Source: Myrmaecium sp. VS I D KN 1
Lineage: Eukaryota > Ascomycota > Dothideomycetes > Valsariales > Valsariaceae
DNA: 64,000 nucleotides
Direction: 5' to 3'
Assembly (NCBI GenBank): GCA_019775845.1
Contig: JADQAV010000002.1
Location: forward strand, 1,922,001 to 1,986,000
A program made the position numbers and the translations under genes. Position 1 is the stretch's first letter. Each line of letters begins with the position of its first letter. The notes below the pieces were generated by a model that worked only from the letters and a program-made list of their open reading frames with translations, ran no database searches and was not told the DNA's origin. Below are positions 31,999 through 41,134 of the stretch, piece after piece.

Positions 31999-33321
31999 TT
32001 AAGCCTGAGAGATTGACGATAAAGGCAGTTCCGAGGGGATCGACAAAGGGTTTGGCGAGTGCGTCGCATTGAGGCTCAAGGCGATCGCCTTCCACTTCTC
32101 AGCCTCAGCGAGTGCAGCGGCCTTCTGCTCCATAAGATCGGCAACTTGCTTCTCGAGCTGCTGGACGTGCTCAAACTTGCGCTGGCGGGACTCACGAGCA
32201 GCCAGGGTGTTGCGGGCACGCTTGTAGGCCACCTTGTCGTTCGGGTCGACTTGGATCGGAGGAAGGGGTCCCTTGCGGCGACGAGACTTGCTGATCCCAT
32301 TCGTGGCGGAGTGCTGACCAGGGGAGGCGTTGGAGGACTTGCGCCGGCTGGGACAATCAGAAGAGGCCGGAGAGCTTGCGGCGGATTCGACGGAGGCATC
32401 CATCGATTGCTGGCTCGCGGTACGCTCCATCATGACGGGGGCAGCAGGCTGGACGGGCTTGACCTCGAAATCAGCAGCATCCGGGAAAAGAGAAGTCCAC
32501 AACCGAGGGTCATTGTCGATAGACTGGTAGAGAGGCGAAGTCTCGTAGCTCTCGTCGAAGGGAGAATCCAAGTCCGGCGAGGTCAGGTTGGTGAAAGCAG
32601 CCGAAGGAGGTGCCGACGTGAATGGAGAAGGTGCACCGAAGACATCCTTGGGGGAGACGGTGCGAGTCGAGGCGGTAGTCGCAGAATGGGTCGAGTTGAA
32701 GGAAGCAACTTGCTCCAGGTTGCTGAAAGCAAAGTTGTCCATGGAGCCGAAAGGCTCAAGGCTTGCGCCGACCAAATCGAAATCAACACTGTGCAAGTCC
32801 ATGGCTGGCGTCTGAGTTAGAGAAGGCGCGACAAGCGATACACCTCGGCGGGTCGTACCTGTGTGTTGAGGGATACTCTGGACTCGGTTTGGCCGTGATC
32901 GGGCAGTTACGTTCTGCGAAAACAGGGGAACAGGCGGGCGAAGAGACTGAGTGGACTGAGAACGCTTGTGATGCTGGAATCCTACGGTGGAGGACGGAGC
33001 CGAGTTGGCGTAAAGGTTGATGGGATTAAACGTAGGATGAGATGGAGGTACGGTCGATTCGTACAGCACAAAGTCCGCCTGCGGTGGGGTGAAGCCGCGA
33101 TTCGGTTGTTGTTGTTGCGGTTGTCGATGAACTGATGGTTGCCTTAAGGCTGCTGCTGCTGGAAGGGGAGGCCATGGTGACTGGTGTGAAGCCGTGATGG
33201 ACGACAAAGAGTCGGTTTGGGGTAGAGGTTCCGGGTAGGAAGACTCTGAAGGGAAGTTGGGTTGAGGGGAGATTATTCCGTTGTTAGGATGAGGATACAG
33301 GTTGTCGGCGGGTGTCGACAA
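31999..33321 (-). CDS. cpcA: CpcA/Gcn4-type bZIP transcription factor (5' end unresolved)
   Basis: The C-terminus has a basic region KRARNTLAARESRQRKFEHV followed by a leucine zipper (VQQLEKQVADL...), diagnostic of the Gcn4/CPC1 cross-pathway control regulators that activate amino acid biosynthesis during starvation. The given frame (440 codons) opens without an ATG. The first in-frame ATG is at 32802, giving 267 residues, close to the roughly 250-270 of known CpcA/CPC1 proteins. The 173 codons above it still look coding (QADFVLYESTVPPSHPTFNP), so an upstream exon is possible. One fitting model joins a short exon 33520-33589 (ATG 33589, GTGAGC donor) to 33245, with a CTAAC branch and TTCAG acceptor, in phase. 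A region containing SARTVSPKD-like sequence (TRTVSPKDVF) precedes the acidic middle. Several uORFs and a TGAGTCA site lie upstream. Confidence 0.85.
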   Translation of the reverse strand: MSTPADNLYPHPNNGIISPQPNFPSESSYPEPLPQTDSLSSITASHQSPWPPLPAAAALRQPSVHRQPQQQQPNRGFTPPQADFVLYESTVPPSHPTFNPINLYANSAPSSTVGFQHHKRSQSTQSLRPPVPLFSQNVTARSRPNRVQSIPQHTGTTRRGVSLVAPSLTQTPAMDLHSVDFDLVGASLEPFGSMDNFAFSNLEQVASFNSTHSATTASTRTVSPKDVFGAPSPFTSAPPSAAFTNLTSPDLDSPFDESYETSPLYQSIDNDPRLWTSLFPDAADFEVKPVQPAAPVMMERTASQQSMDASVESAASSPASSDCPSRRKSSNASPGQHSATNGISKSRRRKGPLPPIQVDPNDKVAYKRARNTLAARESRQRKFEHVQQLEKQVADLMEQKAAALAEAEKWKAIALSLNATHSPNPLSIPSELPLSSISQA

Positions 33322-33346
33322 TGTGGTGAGCTGAAAGGGGGGGAGC

Positions 33347-33361
33347 TTAGAAGGCCGCCAT
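33347..33361 (-). promoter_or_regulatory. uORF in cpcA leader (MAAF, 4 codons)
   Basis: ATG GCG GCC TTC TAA in the gene's sense, 26 bases before the open cpcA frame. Very short upstream frames are the basis of starvation-controlled reinitiation at GCN4, cpc-1 and cpcA. In the alternative spliced model this uORF would lie in an intron. Confidence 0.5.
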
Positions 33362-33450
33362 GATGTGCGATGTCTGTGGTGGTTGTGGTGATGGTTGGTG
33401 TTGGTGTTGAATGGAGGGGATGGAGAGGAAAAGAGGAGAGGAAAGGGAGA

Positions 33451-33468
33451 CTAGGCAGCCGGGGCCAT
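33451..33468 (-). promoter_or_regulatory. uORF in cpcA leader (MAPAA, 5 codons)
   Basis: A five-codon frame with an immediate TAG, 82 bases upstream of the MAAF uORF. Together with the neighbouring short frames it gives a Gcn4-like leader. No expression evidence. Confidence 0.5.
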
Positions 33469-33474
33469 GCCGCC

Positions 33475-33546
33475 TTAAGAGCGCGCGTCAGGCAGGTTCA
33501 TCACGCTCATCAGGCTCACCAGGCCCCTCAAGCCGATTCGGCGCGC
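33475..33546 (-). promoter_or_regulatory. uORF in cpcA leader (23 codons, three nested ATGs)
   Basis: The frame starts MRRIGLRGL and ends MNLPDARS with TAA; ATGs at 33546, 33510 and 33501 share one stop. It overlaps a 33-codon frame from ATG 33589 (stop at 33488). A further out-of-frame 49-codon ORF lies inside the open cpcA frame at 33026-33175 and would be a long uORF if translation begins at ATG 32802. Confidence 0.4.
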
Positions 33547-33589
33547 ATGGGCTAAATCACCGGCAAGAGCGAATAGAGGGCCGCTTAAC

Positions 33590-36347
33590 ATTTTCCTTAG
33601 GCACCGGTCGCACAGCCGGTGCCGACCCGGGCGTGGGACGGGCGCACTGGGGGCGCACTGGCCGCAATGAGGAATGAGCGGGGCTTATCGCCTGCAGGCC
33701 GACGCCTGTGTGAGTCACCGACCTGACGGCCTCCCACCTCCGCGCCCTCGGCCGGAGCCAATGGGAGGAAGGCGCGGGCGGGTTCAGCAGCCGCTCCTGA
33801 AACCCATGGCTGGATGACTGAGGCAGTTCTTACCCTCCAGGCTCCCCGGGCGTCCACCTCACACCTCAGGCTTCCACTGCTCCGCCGATACTCGTGCACG
33901 CAGCAGCCGACGCACGGGCCGCATCCACCGCACTGTCGCCAAGCATTACGAACCGGCCCCACCGTGTGCGCACGTCCGAGGCAGAAATTCACCCCTCCAC
34001 GCCCTCCTCTCCTCCCGCTCGCTCGCTAGGCCCCAAAATTACCTTCTTTAGCGGCCCGCTCATCGCAACGGGGTGGGAAGATATATCACGCATGAACAGC
34101 TCGTGGTGATGTCGCCCACGCAAGATGGCAGTATATATATGAACCCACATCATCCAAGCGCCCTCCGACCCAGAGCCTCTTGCTCCCCTTTCGAACCGCA
34201 TGTCTGTCCTCAAGCAAGAAACAATTCGACAAGTCGGTGAAGACGCGGCTGGAGAGAGCCGGAGGACCGGGGACGGGGAGATGAAAAGATGGGAAAGGGT
34301 AGAGACGGAAGATGACGGCGCTCCGCCTCCATGCTAGGTACCACCTGCATGCCACCCTGCCGCCATGCCGCGCGATTCCCACCGTCATCCCACCCACAGG
34401 GCGTGAAAATTGACAAGTCGAGAAAAAAAAAGTGTCAACATAATTTATTTACCGCGCCCTGTCGGTTTTTGCCCGTCACCGAATGCCGACACCGGGCCGA
34501 CGAACGATGAGGACAGGACTCCGTTCGTGGATCACCGCCAGTATCCGGCTGCCGACGAGGAGAGAGACAGACCTACCGTAAGCTCTCGTACAAACATACA
34601 AGCCGGTGACTGCGTCTAGCAGATGCGCACATGAGGTGGTGGTATGTACATACGTGAAAGGCGCGGCGCATGCATCACGGCTTCGTCTGCATGCACCTGA
34701 GCATGTTCCTCTCGTCGTTCCTCGAACCCAAGTGACCCGTTGGATGGCCCGCCCGGTCATGACCTTCACTAGTCCCTTGTTCCCCATTCCCTCGTTGCTG
34801 ACGGTGACATGCGCAAATGACCAAGCGGAATCTCACATGAGAAATCCTCTCGGCGGGATAGAGATGCCGTGTTTGCTCGAAGGAATGGGGCGGTAGAAGC
34901 AGAGAATGTCCGTTCATCCTGCAAGTAAAGAAAACTGTAGTTGGGAAGAAAGGGAAAAAAGAGTGCGGTAAGCGCACCGTTGCGCAAAAGATCCGCACGC
35001 ATAGAATACAGTATCCGACTTCCCCCCTTATAAAAATGAATATGATGCTGAACCTCTCGTCGCGCGCTTGCCTTATAGCCGGGCTGACAGGACGGGAAGG
35101 TCGTAATTACGAGCCATGACGAATTCCTAGTGATCCAACGACAACCCTCTCCCCCCAAAATCGTCGATCCGCGCGAAACGCGCGCCATGTGCTCGCTCGC
35201 CTACAGTAGGTATCTAGCTGATGAATAAAATCGCGCTGCCTGGCTGCCTGCACGCGATTCACATTACATCAGTAGTAGGTAGTATTTAGATGTATACACA
35301 AGTGTTGGTAGGTACGTACGTCATGCATGTCAGTCTGTCCTTGGGAGTTCATCAATCGTGGTGGTTGTGGTGGGGGGTTATAGACGACGGCAGTAGAATC
35401 TACTGTCTCGTCTCAGTAAATATAAACGCATGTAGCGTGAACGGAGGCAGAACTACACCTACTTATAATCGATACTAGTAATTCAAATTTCCCTCGAACG
35501 ATATGGACCACCCGGTGGTCTGGGTATTCAGTTATCTTGTATACAGCATTCACTGATTGCGTGTGCTTTTTTCCCCTTCTTCGCCGCTCTATCAGTTGGT
35601 CTTCTCTCAGCGGTCAACGTCGGAGGTGCGCACCGACTTCCCTATGTGCTTTCACCCTTTTCCTTTATTGACTCTCTAGTGACGCATGGTATTCTGCTTT
35701 GTTCTTTTCGCTTTCCTCTTTCTCGCTCTGGCTAGATGGCTAGACAAATCACATTGCATTGCATTTGGTGGTGTTTTCTCGATCATCCTATATGATTTCT
35801 CGCAATGAAACGAAATTTATATTATATATATTTTTATATAAGATCTCCTCAGCATGATTCTTTCAACCATCTATATATATCTATATCTACATCTAGACAC
35901 TCTCGTCCAGTAACCCTGCTACCTATCATCAAGGAGAGCAGGTTGACTCTCCCTCTCCGGAGGACCCAGTCTGTTTCTTTCGCCGGTGAGGTCGCCTTGT
36001 AGCATTCGCTTGGGTTTCACCCAGGGAGTTGCGGCGGGTGTACCTGACAGCAAAGCGCTGGTCCTCTTGTTGCTCCACCAGAAGCTCGGTCGTAGCACGA
36101 GGGCGGCTGGCCTGTGCTGAGGGGCCCCTGCTCCATAACGAACAAGGCGAGCGCACCCATCACGGTGGGCGTCCCCGGTATCGCTGGCAAAAAGCCTATG
36201 GAAGAGGGGCAATAGGTAATCACTCCCGGGAAGCCGACCGGCGAACAACAGAACGGCCCGATGTTGCCCTTGGTAAACATGAGCGTCGGCAACTCGTCCG
36301 GCGATGTAAAGGAATCGGTACGCTGCCGGATCGTGCTATTATTCCCC
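33590..36347. other. Intergenic region upstream of cpcA
   Basis: 2.8 kb with the cpcA promoter (TGAGTCA at 33711; AT-rich GTATATATATG near 34130) and the 3' region of the Zn2Cys6 gene. From about 35200 to 35920 it is AT-rich with TATATA repeats near 35820-35885. No coding frame with motifs or RNA gene seen. Confidence 0.45.
33711..33717. promoter_or_regulatory. TGAGTCA Gcn4/CpcA binding site
   Basis: A perfect TGAGTCA (TGACTCA on the other strand) lies about 390 bases upstream of the open cpcA frame. It is the consensus site for Gcn4/CPC1 (GCRE/CPRE) and would allow the autoregulation known for cpcA. It could also be transcribed leader if the start site is further upstream. Confidence 0.55.
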
Positions 36348-38623
36348 TCAGTCAGGCCAGACGAGGTCCGCCATGTCAAGGACATCAGATGCGTCCCCGC
36401 CGTTGAAATACATCGCTTCAGCAGGGGGCCACGCCAGCAGGCTGCTGAGGAAGTCAAAGTCGCCTGGGAGCATGTCCGGGACCATGTAGTTCTCCCCGGC
36501 CATAGTCGACGACCCTGTTCCCGGTGCGGACTGCGGTTGCGTGTGCAGTTGGTCCTGCTCAGGTTGCTGGTCCGGAGTCGGTGGTACAGGAATACCGAAG
36601 GATTGCCTGCAGCTGTTTCTAGACCGCTGCTGCTCGGTCCCTGTCCCTGGCGTCACTTCACGGAACGTTTCAGCCGCCGCCGCGGCCTTGGTGTCTGTTC
36701 TAGAGGACGCATGACTTTGACCCTGACAGGTCCAGTTGGTGTAGCCTTTGAGCATCCGATTGACCAGAAGACCGAAGTGGAAGAAGACATCGCGGTCCCA
36801 GCCTTCGGTTCCGTCAGACGAAATGCTGTTGCTCACGCTCGCAAGCATCTTAATCAAGTTTTCACCGATCTGATGTATCCCCAGCTCGCGGGCAACGGCA
36901 CGGGGTTCCCAGGGCGAGTAGCCAGTCGGCTTCGAGTGAGCTCGAGTTGAGGAAAGCACGAGAGTGACATCGTAGTCAAGAAAGATCAGCCTGCTCATGA
37001 CGATCAGAACGTAGACGATGGACTGCCATGTATTGCTGGTTAGGTGAAGTAACCGAGGCGTAGGCAGTCGAAGCAACCGGTTCAGGTAGCACTTGGCAGC
37101 CTCAATGCCACTCCAGGCCATTTTGCTGCGAGCTACCCATGCTGTGGGACCGATATCGTTGCTTTCTTCCGTCGCCGACGAATGTGTCCAAAGTTCTCGA
37201 TGAAGACTCGCTTCCTGCAGCCAGACCTTGACGCAGAGCAAGTCTAGCTCCAAGAACTCTTACGAGCCGGTCAGCCTTCTCTCCTGATAACCATAATAAT
37301 TCAAACTCACCATACGCCTGTTGTATTCCTTGAGCTTCGGCTGCTTCCTTGAGCAGTTCGAACTCATGCAGGTAGCTGTTAACCAGGGCTTGTATCACGA
37401 AGTGTCCTTTGATATCAGAATTCTCCACATCATACAGAGTGAATGTGTCATTCACCCGATTGCAGAGATTCTGGATTCGTGTCACAAGCTTGATAACACT
37501 GTCTGTCGTGGTCTCTTGGGCCTCTACTAACTGTTCGCAGCATTTTTCCATGTATTTGGTGTATGTCATGGCGGTAGGTTTCCTAAACCCTCGGGTGAAC
37601 CTGAGAAGAAGTAAGTATGGATATCAATGCTTACATCGAGACACGCCTGAACTCACGATGAGATTAGATAATATGTCCCTAGAAGCGCCCGCTTCTCTTC
37701 GGACGTCCTAGGCGGCGCCCTGTAAAAGTCTGCGTTGCCCGCGTCTGCATTGTCCACAACGAGGCGTCTTCTCTTTTCGGAAAAATCTCTGTCTAGACCA
37801 AGTTCATGGACCAGAGTGACACAGAACTGCAACATCAGGAAGTAGTTGCGCGTCTCTGGATGGAAGAAGTATTGATACCATGTCACATGGATCATAATTG
37901 CTTGAAGGAGGTCCAAGTTGTAGTTTGTTCGTAATGCCATCCTGGATTCGAGTACTTGCGTAACCCAGCTACCAGCTTTCCTCTGAAGCTTGGGATCGTG
38001 AGTTAAGCAGACTGCTATAATAGATTGGAGCAGCAACGGCCGCTCCTGCCTCATAGAGGTAAAGCTTTCGGTCGGTGACAATGTGACGAACGGAAATTGG
38101 GCGAGCCTTTCTTTGCGATAGACATTCGTGAACAATTCCTTGGCCAGACCAAGCGAAACGATGCCCGTGTCGATCAGATCCGAAGAACTTGAGGGGCTGG
38201 TTGGCGTTACAGCAGGCATGGAATTACTGCTAACCCCAGAATCAGGCGTTAACCCCGGTACCTGCCCGAGCCCCGGTGGTGAGGTAACTGTAACCTCAGA
38301 TGCAGGGCGAGTCGGGGTTGCTTCAGCACCTGAGGTATTGTTAGCTAATAGCCTGACGAGGCTATCCACCTTGGCCTCCAATTGCTGTTGCCGGCTACAA
38401 GTCCATCAGAAAGCTGGTATAGAATTGCGTTGCCGGGGTATACTGACGTTGCGCGAGATCCTCTCTTGGGCTTGGGTGCTGCCTCAGCATATTCACACGC
38501 CTTTCCGAGTCTTTGACACCTCTCACACAAACTACTCAGACCTCTATATGGAGTGCATTTGGTCTTCGCATTGGTACAGTTGACGCATGCCTTGAGTTTC
38601 CGGCCCTTCTGGCTCCGTTCCAT
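36348..38623 (-). CDS. Zn2Cys6 fungal transcription factor (4 exons)
   Basis: Exons in gene order are 38448-38623, 37657-38394, 37311-37600 and 36348-37258, giving 704 residues. The start is ATG 38623 (MERSQKG). The DNA-binding cluster is C13-x2-C16-x6-C23-x9-C33-x2-C36-x6-C43, preceded by basic KGRKLK, a canonical Zn(II)2Cys6 domain. A linker (QQQLEAKVDSLVRLL) forms a probable coiled-coil dimerisation segment. The middle part (FPFVTLSPTESF, RPLLLQSIIAVCL, LGTYYLISS) matches the fungal transcription factor homology region, and the tail is acidic (DASDVLDMADLVWPD), likely an activation segment. The layout resembles Leu3/War1-like regulators, but the target genes cannot be named. The nearest gene on its 5' side, same strand, is the NIT2 amidase, about 770 bp away with a tRNA gene between. 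Confidence 0.9.
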
Positions 38624-39392
38624 TTTCGACCTCGTTCGCGGACTCGCCAAGCATGAGCTGGAATTGAGATGGAAGACCAAACTGAGCTGTATAGTTTGAT
38701 GTATCAGGAATGTGAGGGACGATCGACTCGGAGCTCAGCCGTCGTTATTGATCGGTACGAAAGCCTCTCCACCAAGCTCCAAATGACGACGCGAAAGGTG
38801 AGATGTCGAGTTTAAGGTGTATTAGCAATCTGAGGAAGTCAAAGTGAGCTTTTGCGAGGATGCAAAAAAAGATGGAGAGACGGGGAACTGAGAGCTTCCA
38901 GGACGCTCCCGTTGTGAGGACGGGTGAGCCTTACGCTCCGTACCCCGTCGGGTTCGGGGTTTGGGGGGGCTCCGACGGTATCGGTACATAAGTCAGAGCC
39001 GAGCGGAAACCCGGTCGGTGCTCACTCTAAAAAGAAAACAAAAAAGATGGGGCCACTCCGAGATTTGAACTCGGGACCTCTTACATTTGAGTCATTGAAT
39101 TGAACCCGAAGCAAGAATCATACGACTAGACCAAGTGGCCGAAGCAAGATCCCATATTCCGAAGTGAACTTCGAAGGGTTGTTGGAACGAACAGCTTTTG
39201 CATAAATTATATAGTCGTGACAAGCTTCAAAACACCCATACGCTGTGTATGGGCCGTTCCCCGTGAACTATTCTCTCGGTAGGTTTCTTGTCGGGGGTTG
39301 CGCTTTACGCTGTTAGAATTAGATATAATTAAGCTCCATTTTGACGGAGAAGACGGGATATTGACTCTAATATCAACTATATACTTGAGGCT
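38624..39392. other. Intergenic region with tRNA gene
   Basis: 770 bp holding the promoter of the Zn2Cys6 gene, the tRNA-Pro gene at 39050-39140 and the 3' region of the NIT2 gene. Nothing else is seen. Confidence 0.6.
39050..39140 (-). tRNA. tRNA-Pro (CGG) with a 19-nt intron
   Basis: On the minus strand the acceptor stem GGCCACT pairs perfectly with AGTGGCC, the T arm is CCGAG-TTCAAAT-CTCGG, and the D arm (GGTCTAGTCGTATGATTC) is typical of tRNA-Pro. The anticodon stem CTTGC/GTAAG encloses loop TTCGGG+T, so the anticodon is CGG, reading CCG. A 19-nt intron (39086-39104) sits at the standard position, one base 3' of the anticodon. The mature length is 72 nt before CCA. Splicing would need the tRNA endonuclease and a ligase. 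Confidence 0.92.
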
Positions 39393-40703
39393 TTATTGAA
39401 AGCTAGGGTATACATCCGTTCGTCTTAATAAAGGCATCTCCCTTCTCACCTTGTCCACGAGTGTTAGATCAATATCCGCAGTTGCTAATTTAGGTTCACT
39501 CCATATCTTTTCTTCCTGGTCATTCAGGTTGACTGCAGAAAGGTCATCTATGCCTCCTAACTCAGCAATAATCCGGCCCCAGGGATCCACAATCATGCTA
39601 TGGCCATAACTACATCGCGTTCCTACTTCATTGTGCGGCCCACACTGTGCCGCGGCTATAACGTAGGACTGTGTCTCAATGGCCCTGGCCCTTAGCAGTG
39701 TGGACCAGTGAGCGGTTCCAGTAGGTACGGTGAAAGCGGATGGGTATGTCAAGACCTGCGCTCCTTTGTGCCGCAGGGATAAAGACAATTCAGGAAACCG
39801 AAGCTGGAGAGATGGATTAGCAACAATAACTTGATAATTCTGCATCCCTGGTGAGAAGAAACTGAGAATGTCCTGATGACAGCTGGATCACCACTTACAT
39901 CGAAACAGATCATCAAGCCAACGCGGCCCACAGCGGTATCAAATGGCGGTAAAATCGAACTTCCGCTCTCCACGCTGTTGCTCTCTTTCAAGATAGGTCC
40001 GTTCTTGATCTCTACATCGAATAGGTGAATCTTCTGGTACCTTTGCGATATTTCCCCATCCTCGTCAATCCAGACTAGTGTATTCTTGACCTTCTTGCCG
40101 CCTTCTGCCGGCTCATGAATGCCAACGTTGATGGGTAGCCTTGCTTTCTTGGCCTCTTCTTGGAGCCCTCGAACAAATTCGCTGTCTTTGATTGATTTTG
40201 CGAGAGACACTGTTTCCGCAGCTGAGGAGCCGATGTAATCGCTTGCCTCCGGTAAAAATAATGCCTGAATTCGCAACTGTCGGCCGAGAGGTTCAAAGTG
40301 GAAATGGCAATCGCGATTGACTGACTTTAGCACCCATAGACGCAGCCTTCTGCACCAACACCTTGCACTGGTTCAGATTATGCACCATGCTTGCAGTGGA
40401 ACATATTTGACCTATGGCCTGTATGAATGGTTGGAGTAATCAGTCGACGGATCGCGCCCCGCAAGAATGTAGTGTAGATAGCGGCGTGAGAAAGCTTGGT
40501 TTCAGTGGCTTTTCCAGTGATCCCGCTTAGATGGAACTGCATAGCAAAGCAATTGAACTGAAAGATGGTCACACTTAAAAGCATATGCGGACGAATATTT
40601 CCAGTGCAGTACTTTGAAAATGAATCATATAGGATCCCTTATGGCTAATGACATCGGAAATTTAGGAAATTGAATTTGGAAAACCGCTTACCGCAATCGC
40701 CAT
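39393..40703 (-). CDS. nit2: NIT2-type carbon-nitrogen hydrolase / omega-amidase (4 exons)
   Basis: Exons in gene order are 40692-40703, 40326-40418, 39899-40264 and 39393-39803, giving 293 residues. The first exon has only four codons (MAIA), joined to AIGQICSTASM, the usual start of this family. The nitrilase triad is visible: E41 in FLPEASDYI, K113 in RYQKIHLFD and C155 in GLMICFDLRFPEL, the last motif being split by an intron. TGTAHWSTLLRARAIE and AQCGPHNEVG are further family blocks. Nit1/Nit2 proteins hydrolyse deaminated glutathione or alpha-ketoglutaramate in cytosol and mitochondria; which substrate applies cannot be told here. The 273-bp first intron is long for this window. The Zn2Cys6 regulator downstream is on the same strand, but a functional link is only a guess. 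Confidence 0.9.
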
Positions 40704-41134
40704 GATGATAGATGATGGGCAGTGCAGCAGGGCCAAGATGCAAGTAGTAGAGGATGCACTCCGAAGTATGTAGTTGTGAGGTTGTTCCCCGGACGAACCC
40801 TGGCCGTAGGGTAGTACTGTGATTGTCGGCTTGGCATCACGACTGGCCGAGGAACTACTACCTAACGAGAGCTGGCCTCGTCAGCTCGATCATCTTCCCA
40901 ATTCACCTGCGGCGGTTGCCTACACTTCTCTGACGCTCGTTTCACCCAGATATACTAGATATTGCGTCGGCACCCATGCGGACAGCTTGCATGCCGGAGA
41001 CATCGCACAAAGATTCGCTATGAAACTCTCGAAACGTCGCAAGACCGCATCTTGACTTCGAATCGTCCCATTATACTAGCACCCTCTGATACTCACAATC
41101 CAACACATTGAACCTCATCTGCGACCTTGATAGA
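40704..41134. other. Divergent promoter between nit2 and the golgin gene
   Basis: 430 bp shared by two divergent genes. No clear TATA box or named operator is seen. Confidence 0.5.

Noticed and set aside
21646-33321. Secondary-metabolite or effector gene cluster
   Set aside because: Neighbouring genes are Mediator, RtcB-like, SOD and a bZIP regulator; no backbone synthase or tailoring enzymes are present.
33597-33992. 131-codon minus-strand frame as a possible first exon of cpcA
   Set aside because: Cys/Gly/Arg-rich composition, no matching donor in phase with the cpcA frame, and it spans the TGAGTCA site.
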